DNA from: Segetimicrobium sp035279545
GTDB lineage: Bacteria; Sysuimicrobiota; Sysuimicrobiia; Sysuimicrobiales; Segetimicrobiaceae
Assembly (NCBI GenBank): GCA_035279545.1
Contig: DATEHM010000227.1
Coordinates: 1-5,668 of the forward strand
Direction: 5' to 3'
DNA: 5,668 nucleotides
Below are positions 1-5,439 of the stretch, piece after piece (position 1 is the first letter of the stretch; each line of letters starts with the position of its first letter). The notes beneath the pieces are model-generated. The model was given only the letters and a program-made list of their open reading frames with translations. It made no database searches and was not told where the DNA came from. Both the position numbers and the translations under genes were made by a program.

Positions 1-200
1 ATCATCAACCACACCACGCGGGGTGGGGTGAGCAACCCCACCAGGTCCGTGATCGACTCGGCCGCTGTCGCGCCGAGCGCGGCAGCCTCCGCCCGCACCT
101 CGGCGCGCCGGGCGTAGACCGCGACCTGGTGCCCCCGGCCCAGGAGGCGCTTCACCATGTTGCCCCCCATCCGGCCGAACCCTACGAATCCCAGCTTCAC
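1..200 (-). CDS. gnd: 6-phosphogluconate dehydrogenase, decarboxylating (N-terminal part, cut by window edge)
   Basis: The enzyme oxidises and decarboxylates 6-phosphogluconate to ribulose 5-phosphate with NAD(P)+ in the cytoplasm. Only the first 66 codons are present. The protein begins MKLGFVGFGRMGGNMVKRLL, an N-terminal Rossmann fold with the dinucleotide loop G-x-G-x-x-G at residues 7-12 (GFGRMG). The visible part ends PPRVVWLMI (about residues 58-66), which fits the conserved PRxVWxMxPAG stretch of the short bacterial 6PGDH type better than general beta-hydroxyacid dehydrogenases. The start is GTG at 198-200, chosen because it leaves the first beta strand intact and has a purine-rich Shine-Dalgarno (AGGGAGGGG) four bases upstream. 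The next ATG would cut through the glycine loop. It is the last visible gene of the minus-strand operon, 37 bp after the transaldolase. Because the rest is missing, a related dehydrogenase cannot be fully excluded, but the neighbours support this call. Confidence 0.85.
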   Translation of the reverse strand, partial: MKLGFVGFGRMGGNMVKRLLGRGHQVAVYARRAEVRAEAAALGATAAESITDLVGLLTPPRVVWLM

Positions 201-204
201 GCGT

Positions 205-213
205 CCCCTCCCT
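205..213 (-). promoter_or_regulatory. Ribosome binding site of gnd
   Basis: On the minus strand this reads AGGGAGGGG, four bases before the GTG start at 200. It is strong enough to select this GTG over the downstream ATG codons. It lies in the 37-bp gap after the transaldolase stop, which holds nothing else that I can see. Confidence 0.7.
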
Positions 214-237
214 ACTCCGTGGTCGTCACGATGAAGT

Positions 238-1368
238 TCACAGCCGCTGCTCAATCGACGCCAGCAACTGCCGGTAGGAATCGGCAAACGCCGCGATTCC
301 CGCCTCGAGCACCCGCTGCGTCACATCGTCGATGCTGATCCCGACCCGTTTCAGTCGGGCGAACACCGCGGTCGCCTCCTCCAACCCCTCTGTCACGGCG
401 GTGGGATTCACCCGCCCACGCTCGCGGAAGGCCGAGATCGTCTGGGGCGGCAGCGTGTCCACCGTGTCGGGGCCGACCAGCGCCTCGACGTAGAGGAGTT
501 CGGGGTACGCCGGGTTCTTCGTGCTGGTGCTCCCCCAGAGGGGCCGCTGCACGCGGGCCCCCCGGGCCGCGAGCGCCTTGTATCGATCGCCGGCGAACAC
601 CTGGCGGAACACCCGGTAGGCCAGCTTGGCGTTCGCGATCGCCACCTTGCCCCGGAGGCCGGTGAGGAGCTCCCGCTCCGCGTCCCCCGCGGAGGCGAGT
701 CGCGCCTCTAGACGCTTGTCCGTCTCGGTATCGATCCGGCTGACGAAAAAGCTCGCCACCGACGCCACCCGGTCGATGGGCCGCCCGGCGGCCACGCGCC
801 GCTCCAGGCCGCGGAGGTAGGCCTCGGCGACCCGCGCGTAGGCCTGCACGGAGAAGAGCAGGGTGATGTTGATGTTGCGCCCTTCGGCGATCATCTCTTC
901 GATCGCCGGTTCCCCCTCGGGAGTCCCCGGGATCTTCACCATCAGATTCGGGCGCCCGATGCGCTGGGACCACTGCCGGACCTCCTGAATCGTCCCCGCC
1001 GTATCGCGGGCGAGCAGCGGGGATACCTCGACGGACACGAATCCATCCGCCCCGCCCGTCTGATCGAAGGTCGGCCGGAGGATGTCGCACGCGGCCGTGA
1101 TGTCTTCGGCGACGAGCGTCTCATACGCCGCGGCGACGCTCGCCCTCCCGGCCCGCAGGCGCGCGAATGAATCGGCGTAGTCGTCGCTCCCGGAGATCGC
1201 CTTCTCGAAGATCGTCGGGTTGCTCGTCACGCCCGACACCCCATCCTCCTCCGCCAGACGCGCAAGTTCGCCCGAACGCAGCAGGTGCCGGTGGATGTAG
1301 TCGAGCCACACGCTCTGCCCCGCCTGGCGGAGGAGGCGCAACGGGTTCCGAACCGTGATCTCCTTCAT
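238..1368 (-). CDS. tal: Transaldolase (long, mycobacterial/cyanobacterial type)
   Basis: A cytoplasmic enzyme of 376 residues. It transfers dihydroxyacetone from sedoheptulose 7-phosphate to glyceraldehyde 3-phosphate in the non-oxidative pentose phosphate pathway. Signature 1 is GVTSNPTIF at residues 46-54. The Schiff-base lysine is K145 in NLMVKIPGT, followed by GRNINITLLFS (163-173). SFFVSRIDTETDK (206-218), QRPLWGSTSTKNP (274-286) and VGPDTVDTLPP (298-308) are also typical. Length and the N-terminal GQSVWLDYI match the ~370-residue transaldolases of actinobacteria and cyanobacteria, not the ~215-residue TalC/FSA type or E. coli TalB. All key residues seem present and there is no frameshift. 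The ATG at 1366-1368 overlaps the transketolase stop by four bases (ATGA). The best Shine-Dalgarno (AAGGA) is about 11 bases away and weak, so translation is probably coupled to transketolase. Confidence 0.95.
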   Translation of the reverse strand: MKEITVRNPLRLLRQAGQSVWLDYIHRHLLRSGELARLAEEDGVSGVTSNPTIFEKAISGSDDYADSFARLRAGRASVAAAYETLVAEDITAACDILRPTFDQTGGADGFVSVEVSPLLARDTAGTIQEVRQWSQRIGRPNLMVKIPGTPEGEPAIEEMIAEGRNINITLLFSVQAYARVAEAYLRGLERRVAAGRPIDRVASVASFFVSRIDTETDKRLEARLASAGDAERELLTGLRGKVAIANAKLAYRVFRQVFAGDRYKALAARGARVQRPLWGSTSTKNPAYPELLYVEALVGPDTVDTLPPQTISAFRERGRVNPTAVTEGLEEATAVFARLKRVGISIDDVTQRVLEAGIAAFADSYRQLLASIEQRL

Positions 1369-3449
1369 TGAGCTCGCCGTCCTTTCTCCAAGACCGCCTT
1401 CGCGGTCTCAACGATGTGCTCCGGCGTGAAGCCGAACTCGCGCATCACGACGGACCCCGGCGCCGAGGCGCCGAAGCGACTCACCCCGATGATCGCCCCC
1501 GCCGGACCCACGTAGCGCTCCCACCCGAGCGGAGCGGCCGCCTCGACGCTCACCCGCCCCCGCACGTTCGGCGGGAGCACCGAGTCGCGGTAGGCCTGCG
1601 GCTGGGCCTCGAACAACTCCCACGAAGGCATCGACACCACCCGGCTGCGAATCCCGTCCCCCACCAACCGTTGGTGCGCCTCCAGCGTGATCGACACCTC
1701 CGAGCCCGTGGCAATCAGGAGCACCTCGGGCGCGGAGTCGCCGGCAGCGGCGAGCACGTACCCCCCCCTGGCCACGCCCGACGCCGGGGACAACGTCGCC
1801 CGGTCAAGCACGGGCAGCTTCTGCCGGGTCAGCACGAGCCCGACGGGACCCCCGCGGTGCTGCATGGCGACCCGCCAGGCCTCCACGGTCTCGGTGGCGT
1901 CCGCCGGCCGCAGGACCACCATGTTCGGGATGGCGCGAAGGGCGGCCAGGTGCTCCACGGGTTGGTGGGTCGGCCCGTCTTCCCCCAACCCGATGCTGTC
2001 GTGGGTCCAGATGTAAATCACCCGCGCCTTGCTCAGCGCGGCGAGACGGATGCTCGGCCGCATGTAGTCCGAGAACGTGAGGAACGTCGCGCCGTACGGC
2101 AGCACCCCGCCGTGCAGCGCCATCCCGGTCAGGCAGGCGGTCATCGCGTGCTCACGGATGCCGAAGTGAAGGTTCCGCCCGGCGTATCCCCAACCGCCCC
2201 CGGCGGCCCCCTGCGTCGGCGGTCCGTCGCCGGCCTGGGCGCGGAGCGGGCTTTCGAAATCTCCCAACCCTTTCATCATGGTGTACGTCGACGGATCGAG
2301 ATCGGCTGATCCGCCGATCAGATTCGGCACCACTTCGGCCAGACCGTTGAGGACCTTGCCCGCCGCCTCGCGCGTGGCCATCGCCCCGTCATTGGGCGTA
2401 AAGGTGGGGAGCCGCGTCTCCCACTGCGCGGGCAGCTTGCCCGCCAGCGCGTCGACAAACCGTTCGGCGAGATCCGGGAAGGCGACGCGGTAGGCCTCGA
2501 GCCGCCGCGTCCAGGCCGCCTCCAGTTCGGCGCCGCGGTCCACGCACCTGCGGAACTCGCGCAGCGCCTCCTCGGGCTCGTAGAAGGAGCGGTCCTCCGG
2601 CCAGCCGAGTGCCCGCTTGGTTAGCCGAACCTCCTCCGCGCCCAGCGGTTCACCGTGCGCCTTGAACGTGTCCTGTCTGTGCGGGCTGCCGTAGCCGAGG
2701 TGCGTCCGCGCCACGATCAGCGAGGGGCGGTCCGTCACGCCGCGGGCAGCGGTCAGCGCCGCGTCCACCGCGGCGACGTCCTGGCCGTCGATCCGCTGCA
2801 CGTGCCAGCCGTAGGCCTCAAAGCGGGCCCCCACGTCCTCGGAGAACGTGACGTTCGTCGTCGCCGAGAGGGTAACCAGGTTCGCATCGTAGAGCATGAT
2901 CAGCCGGCCCAGCCGGAGGTGCCCGGCCAGCGAGGCCGCCTCGGAGGCGACCCCCTCCATCATGTCCCCATCGCTCGCCACCACGTAGGTGTAGTGGTCT
3001 ACGACGTCGTGCCCGGGCCGGTTGAAGGTCGCCGCCAGCCACCGCTCGGCGACTGCCAGCCCGACGCTGTTCCCGACCCCCTGGCCGAGCGGCCCCGTCG
3101 TCACCTCCACCCCCGGGGTGAGCCCGTGCTCGGGGTGTCCCGGCGTTCGGCTCTCCCACTGCCGGAACTGCTTGAGGTCGTCGAGGGTGAGATCGTACCC
3201 CGTAAGATGGAGAAGGCTGTAGAGGAGCATGCTGCCATGTCCGGCGGACAGCACGAATCGGTCGCGGTCCGGCCACGCGGGGTTCTTGGGGTTGTGGCGC
3301 AGGTGGCGCGTCCAGAGGACGTAGGCCATCGGCGCCGCCCCCAGCGGCATCCCGGGGTGACCGGAGTGCGCCTTCTCCACCGCGTCCACGGACAGGGTGC
3401 GGATCGTGTTTATGCAGAGGTCATCTATCATCCGCGTCTGGGTCGCCAT
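1365..3449 (-). CDS. tkt: Transketolase
   Basis: A thiamine-diphosphate enzyme of 694 residues that moves two-carbon units between ketose and aldose phosphates, linking the pentose phosphate pathway to glycolysis. Residues below are from the ATG at 3449, aligned by memory to E. coli TktA. Substrate and cofactor histidines are H31 (SGHPG), H71 (SAGHGS), H104 (GHPEHG), H265 (AHGEPLG) and H495 (GPTHQP). The ThDP/Mg loop is SDGDMMEG (159-166) with N190. The catalytic glutamate is E433 in FGIREHAM. Phosphate contacts are R360, S381 and R542. PP, Pyr and C-terminal domains all appear complete at normal family length. The ATG at 3449 is preferred because GGAGG lies seven bases upstream. An in-frame TTG at 3488 would add 13 residues but starts right after the kinase stop and has no comparable site. 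It lies 39 bp after the kinase and overlaps transaldolase by four bases. Confidence 0.96.
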   Translation of the reverse strand: MATQTRMIDDLCINTIRTLSVDAVEKAHSGHPGMPLGAAPMAYVLWTRHLRHNPKNPAWPDRDRFVLSAGHGSMLLYSLLHLTGYDLTLDDLKQFRQWESRTPGHPEHGLTPGVEVTTGPLGQGVGNSVGLAVAERWLAATFNRPGHDVVDHYTYVVASDGDMMEGVASEAASLAGHLRLGRLIMLYDANLVTLSATTNVTFSEDVGARFEAYGWHVQRIDGQDVAAVDAALTAARGVTDRPSLIVARTHLGYGSPHRQDTFKAHGEPLGAEEVRLTKRALGWPEDRSFYEPEEALREFRRCVDRGAELEAAWTRRLEAYRVAFPDLAERFVDALAGKLPAQWETRLPTFTPNDGAMATREAAGKVLNGLAEVVPNLIGGSADLDPSTYTMMKGLGDFESPLRAQAGDGPPTQGAAGGGWGYAGRNLHFGIREHAMTACLTGMALHGGVLPYGATFLTFSDYMRPSIRLAALSKARVIYIWTHDSIGLGEDGPTHQPVEHLAALRAIPNMVVLRPADATETVEAWRVAMQHRGGPVGLVLTRQKLPVLDRATLSPASGVARGGYVLAAAGDSAPEVLLIATGSEVSITLEAHQRLVGDGIRSRVVSMPSWELFEAQPQAYRDSVLPPNVRGRVSVEAAAPLGWERYVGPAGAIIGVSRFGASAPGSVVMREFGFTPEHIVETAKAVLEKGRRAQ

Positions 3450-3456
3450 CTCGATT

Positions 3457-3461
3457 CCTCC
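3457..3461 (-). promoter_or_regulatory. Ribosome binding site of tkt (decides the start)
   Basis: The minus strand reads GGAGG, part of GGAGGAA, seven bases before the ATG at 3449. This spacing favours the ATG over the TTG at 3488, which would put this motif inside the coding region. Confidence 0.8.
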
Positions 3462-3488
3462 GGTGAACTCGGGCGCGCGTGTCCTCAA

Positions 3489-5054
3489 CTATTCTACCCG
3501 ATCTGGGGGAAGGGGGGGCAGGCTCTCCCTTGCCCGGCTCGGCTGCGGATAGAACAGCTCCTGCAGCGGGGCCAGCGCGGCCTCCACCCGCAGGTGCGTC
3601 GTCCGCGCCGCGAGGTACCGGGCGTGCCGCGCGGGGTCCGGGTGAAACGTCTCGCCCAGCGGCGGCGGCACCTCCTCCACGCGCACCGCGCCGAGGAGTT
3701 CCAGCGCCATCAACGCCGCCCCCCGACTGCTGCCTTCCGCCTCGGCGGAGGAGGTCACCTCGTGGCCCAGCACGTCGGCCATGATCTGCAGCCACGCGGG
3801 GGATCGCCGAAGGCCCCCGCCGCTGGCGACGATCTCGCGGACCTCGGGGATCGCCGCCCGCAGCTGGTCCCAGATCAACGCGAACCGCTGCGCGATCCCC
3901 TCCAGGCTTGCCCGCAGCAGGTCAAGCGGCTTCGTGGCCAGGGTCAGTCCGACGACCGCCCCGCGGGCCCACAGCGGCCATTCGGGGCTGCGCTCCCCCG
4001 CGAAGAAGGGCAGCACCACCAACCCCGCTGCCTCCGGCCGCCGCGCTGCGAGGCCGCGCTCGATCTCCTCGGGCGTGCCCAGCGCGAACTGCTCCTGCAT
4101 CCAGTGGTACAAGTTCCCGCCGTTGCTCACGGCGCCGCCCGTGAGGAGGTGGGTCCGGGTGAGACGGTAGTGCCACAGGCTGCGCGGCACCTCGTGAGGC
4201 TCGGCCGCCCGCAGGACCCGCAACGCGCCGGACGTCCCCACCACCAGGGCGGCGCGCGTGGGGGTGACGCAGCCCGTCCCGACATTGCTGAGGGCCCCGT
4301 CGCCGGCCGCCGGGAGCCACGGCAGATCCCGCAGCACCGGCCACCGCGCCGCGTAGCCCGGCGCCAGCCCGGCGAACGGTTCATCCAGATCAACGATCGG
4401 GCCGAGGCGGCTCGGCTCGAGCCCGACCGCCTCCAGGACCCCGGCGTCCCACTCGCACCGCCGCTGATCGAGCAGGCCGGTACCGGAGGCCATCGAGATG
4501 CTGCAGGCCACGCGGCCAAAGCAGCGCAGCGTCAGATACTCGCCAATGCTCATCCAGGTGCGGGTAGCGCGCCACGCCTGCGGATCGCGCTCGCGCAGCC
4601 AGAGGAGCCGCGGAGCGGGATAGCTCGGATGGAAGACGCACCCGGTCCTGCGGCGCACCGCCGACTCATCGAGGCGCTCCCGCAGCGATCGTGCCGCTGC
4701 CGCGCTGCGCTCATCGGCCCAAGAGTAGAGGGGGGTCGATGGACGGCCGTCTCCGCCCACCCCCATCAGGGTGTGCCAGAATGTCGAGATCCCGACGGCC
4801 CTGATCCCCCCGGCCAAGCGTCCCGCCCCGGCCAGCGCCTGGTCGATGGCGTCGGACGCGCCCTCGACGAAGGCGTCCGGATCCCCTTCGACCCCCCCAT
4901 CGGGGGTCACCGCCCACCGACAGGAAGTCCGTCCTTCGGTCCCCTCAACCTCTCGGCCCCGGGCGTCGTAGACGATGGCCCGGAGAGAAGAACTGCCGAG
5001 ATCCAGCGCCAGCACCAGCGGGCCGTCTGCGCTTTGCGGGAGAACCGTGGGCAC
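3489..5054 (-). CDS. gntK: FGGY-family carbohydrate kinase, probably gluconokinase
   Basis: A predicted cytoplasmic ATP-dependent sugar kinase of 521 residues, normal for FGGY. The N-terminal domain begins LVLALDLGSSSLRAIVYD (13-30) with the phosphate-1 loop D18-L-G-S-S-S. GISTFWHTLMGV (88-99) and SWADERS (111-117) form the sugar-binding region. GDG at 251-253 carries the likely catalytic base D252. VGTSGALR (272-279), SGGGLRRSP (411-419) and EGSSRGAALMAL (440-451) belong to the C-terminal ATP-binding domain. From memory, W-A-D-x-R-S is typical of FGGY gluconokinases, whereas xylulokinases usually have W-[NS]-D-x-R. Association with 6-phosphogluconate dehydrogenase also favours gluconate (compare B. 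subtilis gntK/gntZ). Xylulokinase remains possible because transketolase follows. The GTG at 5052-5054 has AAGGAG six bases upstream. The reading frame stays open to 5276, but that extension is proline- and arginine-rich and unlike the family. It is the first gene of the operon. Confidence 0.85.
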   Translation of the reverse strand: MPTVLPQSADGPLVLALDLGSSSLRAIVYDARGREVEGTEGRTSCRWAVTPDGGVEGDPDAFVEGASDAIDQALAGAGRLAGGIRAVGISTFWHTLMGVGGDGRPSTPLYSWADERSAAAARSLRERLDESAVRRRTGCVFHPSYPAPRLLWLRERDPQAWRATRTWMSIGEYLTLRCFGRVACSISMASGTGLLDQRRCEWDAGVLEAVGLEPSRLGPIVDLDEPFAGLAPGYAARWPVLRDLPWLPAAGDGALSNVGTGCVTPTRAALVVGTSGALRVLRAAEPHEVPRSLWHYRLTRTHLLTGGAVSNGGNLYHWMQEQFALGTPEEIERGLAARRPEAAGLVVLPFFAGERSPEWPLWARGAVVGLTLATKPLDLLRASLEGIAQRFALIWDQLRAAIPEVREIVASGGGLRRSPAWLQIMADVLGHEVTSSAEAEGSSRGAALMALELLGAVRVEEVPPPLGETFHPDPARHARYLAARTTHLRVEAALAPLQELFYPQPSRARESLPPLPPDRVE

Positions 5055-5060
5055 ACGCTG

Positions 5061-5066
5061 CTCCTT
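5061..5066 (-). promoter_or_regulatory. Ribosome binding site of the FGGY kinase (decides the start)
   Basis: The minus strand reads AAGGAG, with six bases (CAGCGT) before the GTG at 5054. This site sets the kinase start well inside a longer open frame and places residue 13 of the protein at the first FGGY beta strand, as expected. Confidence 0.8.
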
Positions 5067-5067
5067 G

Positions 5068-5079
5068 GATCGGCCGATC
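5068..5079. repeat. 12-bp perfect palindrome GATCGGCCGATC in the kinase leader
   Basis: The sequence GATCGGCCGATC equals its own reverse complement and sits directly upstream of the kinase AAGGAG. Half of it (GATCGGCC) recurs at 5123-5130. It could be a dimeric repressor site or an RNA stem near the ribosome binding site. It could also be chance in GC-rich DNA. No regulator can be named. Confidence 0.4.
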
Positions 5080-5142
5080 GCCCTTGGAGGGACGGCGCAG
5101 GCCGCGCCGGGCGGAGGGCCGGGATCGGCCTCTTCTCGTCTG

Positions 5143-5158
5143 CCTTCATTATAGAAGG
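5143..5158. promoter_or_regulatory. Inverted repeat CCTTC-N6-GAAGG enclosing the -10 element (candidate operator)
   Basis: Two perfect 5-bp arms flank the six-base centre ATTATA. The repeat lies between two divergent transcription units and exactly brackets the minus-strand TATAAT, so a protein bound here would block RNA polymerase. On the plus strand the same element offers a weak -10 (CATTAT at 5147-5152, four of six matches) for the amidase genes. Function is inferred from position and symmetry only. Confidence 0.4.
5148..5153 (-). promoter_or_regulatory. Candidate -10 box (TATAAT) for the kinase-tkt-tal-gnd operon
   Basis: A perfect TATAAT is read on the minus strand in otherwise very GC-rich DNA. 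Transcription would begin near 5140-5141 and leave a leader of about 86 bases before the kinase GTG. No good -35 is present: with 16-18-bp spacers the upstream bases are GC-only (5170-5177). The promoter may therefore need an activator, or may be weak. Confidence 0.5.
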
Positions 5159-5240
5159 AACGCGCCGGCGGCGGGCCGCCTTCCCTGCAGGAGGTCGACA
5201 CGCAACCTGCCAAAAACCTCCATGACGCGGTGCGCGGGAT

Positions 5241-5247
5241 GGGGGAG
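5241..5247 (+). promoter_or_regulatory. Ribosome binding site of the small GatC/AtzG-like gene (decides the start)
   Basis: GGGGGAG lies six bases before the ATG at 5254. It selects this ATG over the in-frame GTG at 5230 and ATG at 5239, which have no such motif at proper spacing. Confidence 0.7.
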
Positions 5248-5253
5248 ATATCG

Positions 5254-5439
5254 ATGGAGCCTGACCGATCTGTCATGGGCTCGACGCGGTTGCTGCTGAA
5301 GTTGCCCGCGGAAGCTGGCGAGCGCTTCGCCGAGGAGTGGAAGATTGTGGCCCGCCGGATCGAGCTCGTTCACGCCTTCCCGGTATCGCACGACACCGAG
5401 CCGGCCGGCGCGCCCAGGCTGGAGCGTGCCGGTGAGTGA
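5254..5439 (+). CDS. Small GatC/AtzG-like (DUF4089-type) amidase partner protein
   Basis: A 61-residue protein beginning MEPDRSVMGS. After about residue 13 it is compatible with two helices: LLLKLPAEAGERFAEEWKIV, then ARRIELVHAF. It ends FPVSHDTEPAGAPRLERAGE. The helix pair followed by FPxxxDxEPAxxP resembles DUF4089/AtzG small subunits and, more loosely, GatC, which wrap around an amidase and stabilise it. AtzG-type proteins are usually encoded next to their amidase, as here: the stop overlaps the amidase start by eight bases. There is no signal peptide or membrane segment. The ATG at 5254 is chosen for its GGGGGAG ribosome binding site. Family assignment rests on a short motif and on context. 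The protein is somewhat short at its N-terminus for the family and could be an unrelated small protein. Confidence 0.6.
   Translation: MEPDRSVMGSTRLLLKLPAEAGERFAEEWKIVARRIELVHAFPVSHDTEPAGAPRLERAGE
5421..5424 (+). promoter_or_regulatory. Ribosome binding site of the amidase gene (decides the start)
   Basis: GGAG lies inside the end of the small upstream gene, seven bases before the GTG at 5432. An alternative in-frame GTG at 5426 would be only one base from this motif, so 5432 is preferred. Confidence 0.6.

Noticed and set aside
22..42. Hairpin GGTGGGG / CCCCACC with a seven-base loop, terminator-like
   Set aside because: It is inside the gnd coding region at conserved residues and has no T-run, so it is probably a coding coincidence.
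251..1090. Minus-strand open frame of 279 codons inside transaldolase in another frame
   Set aside because: The transaldolase frame has all the family motifs. This product is G/R-rich and featureless.
1458..1473. Inverted repeat CGGCGCC-GA-GGCGCCG
   Set aside because: It is inside the transketolase coding sequence, the two-base loop is too tight for a normal stem, and such GC-only symmetry is expected by chance here.
1368..2309. Plus-strand open frame of 313 codons opposite transketolase
   Set aside because: Low-complexity R/H/P-rich product, fully antisense to a complete transketolase. It is a shadow of high GC content.
5160..5200. GC-rich repeats, CCTGCAGG and GTCGAC sites, and a possible terminator between the divergent genes
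   Set aside because: Both neighbouring genes start away from this region, so no terminator is expected. There is no T-run, and the short restriction-type palindromes are common by chance.
2655..5225. Very long plus-strand open frame (856 codons)
   Set aside because: It lies exactly opposite two well-recognised genes in register, its product is rich in R, P, H and G with no recognisable domain, and the absence of TTA/CTA/TCA codons in the real genes explains it.
5055..5276. N-terminal extension of the kinase to 5276
   Set aside because: The extension is unlike FGGY kinases, runs through the TATAAT and the leader, and the GTG at 5054 has a well-placed AAGGAG.
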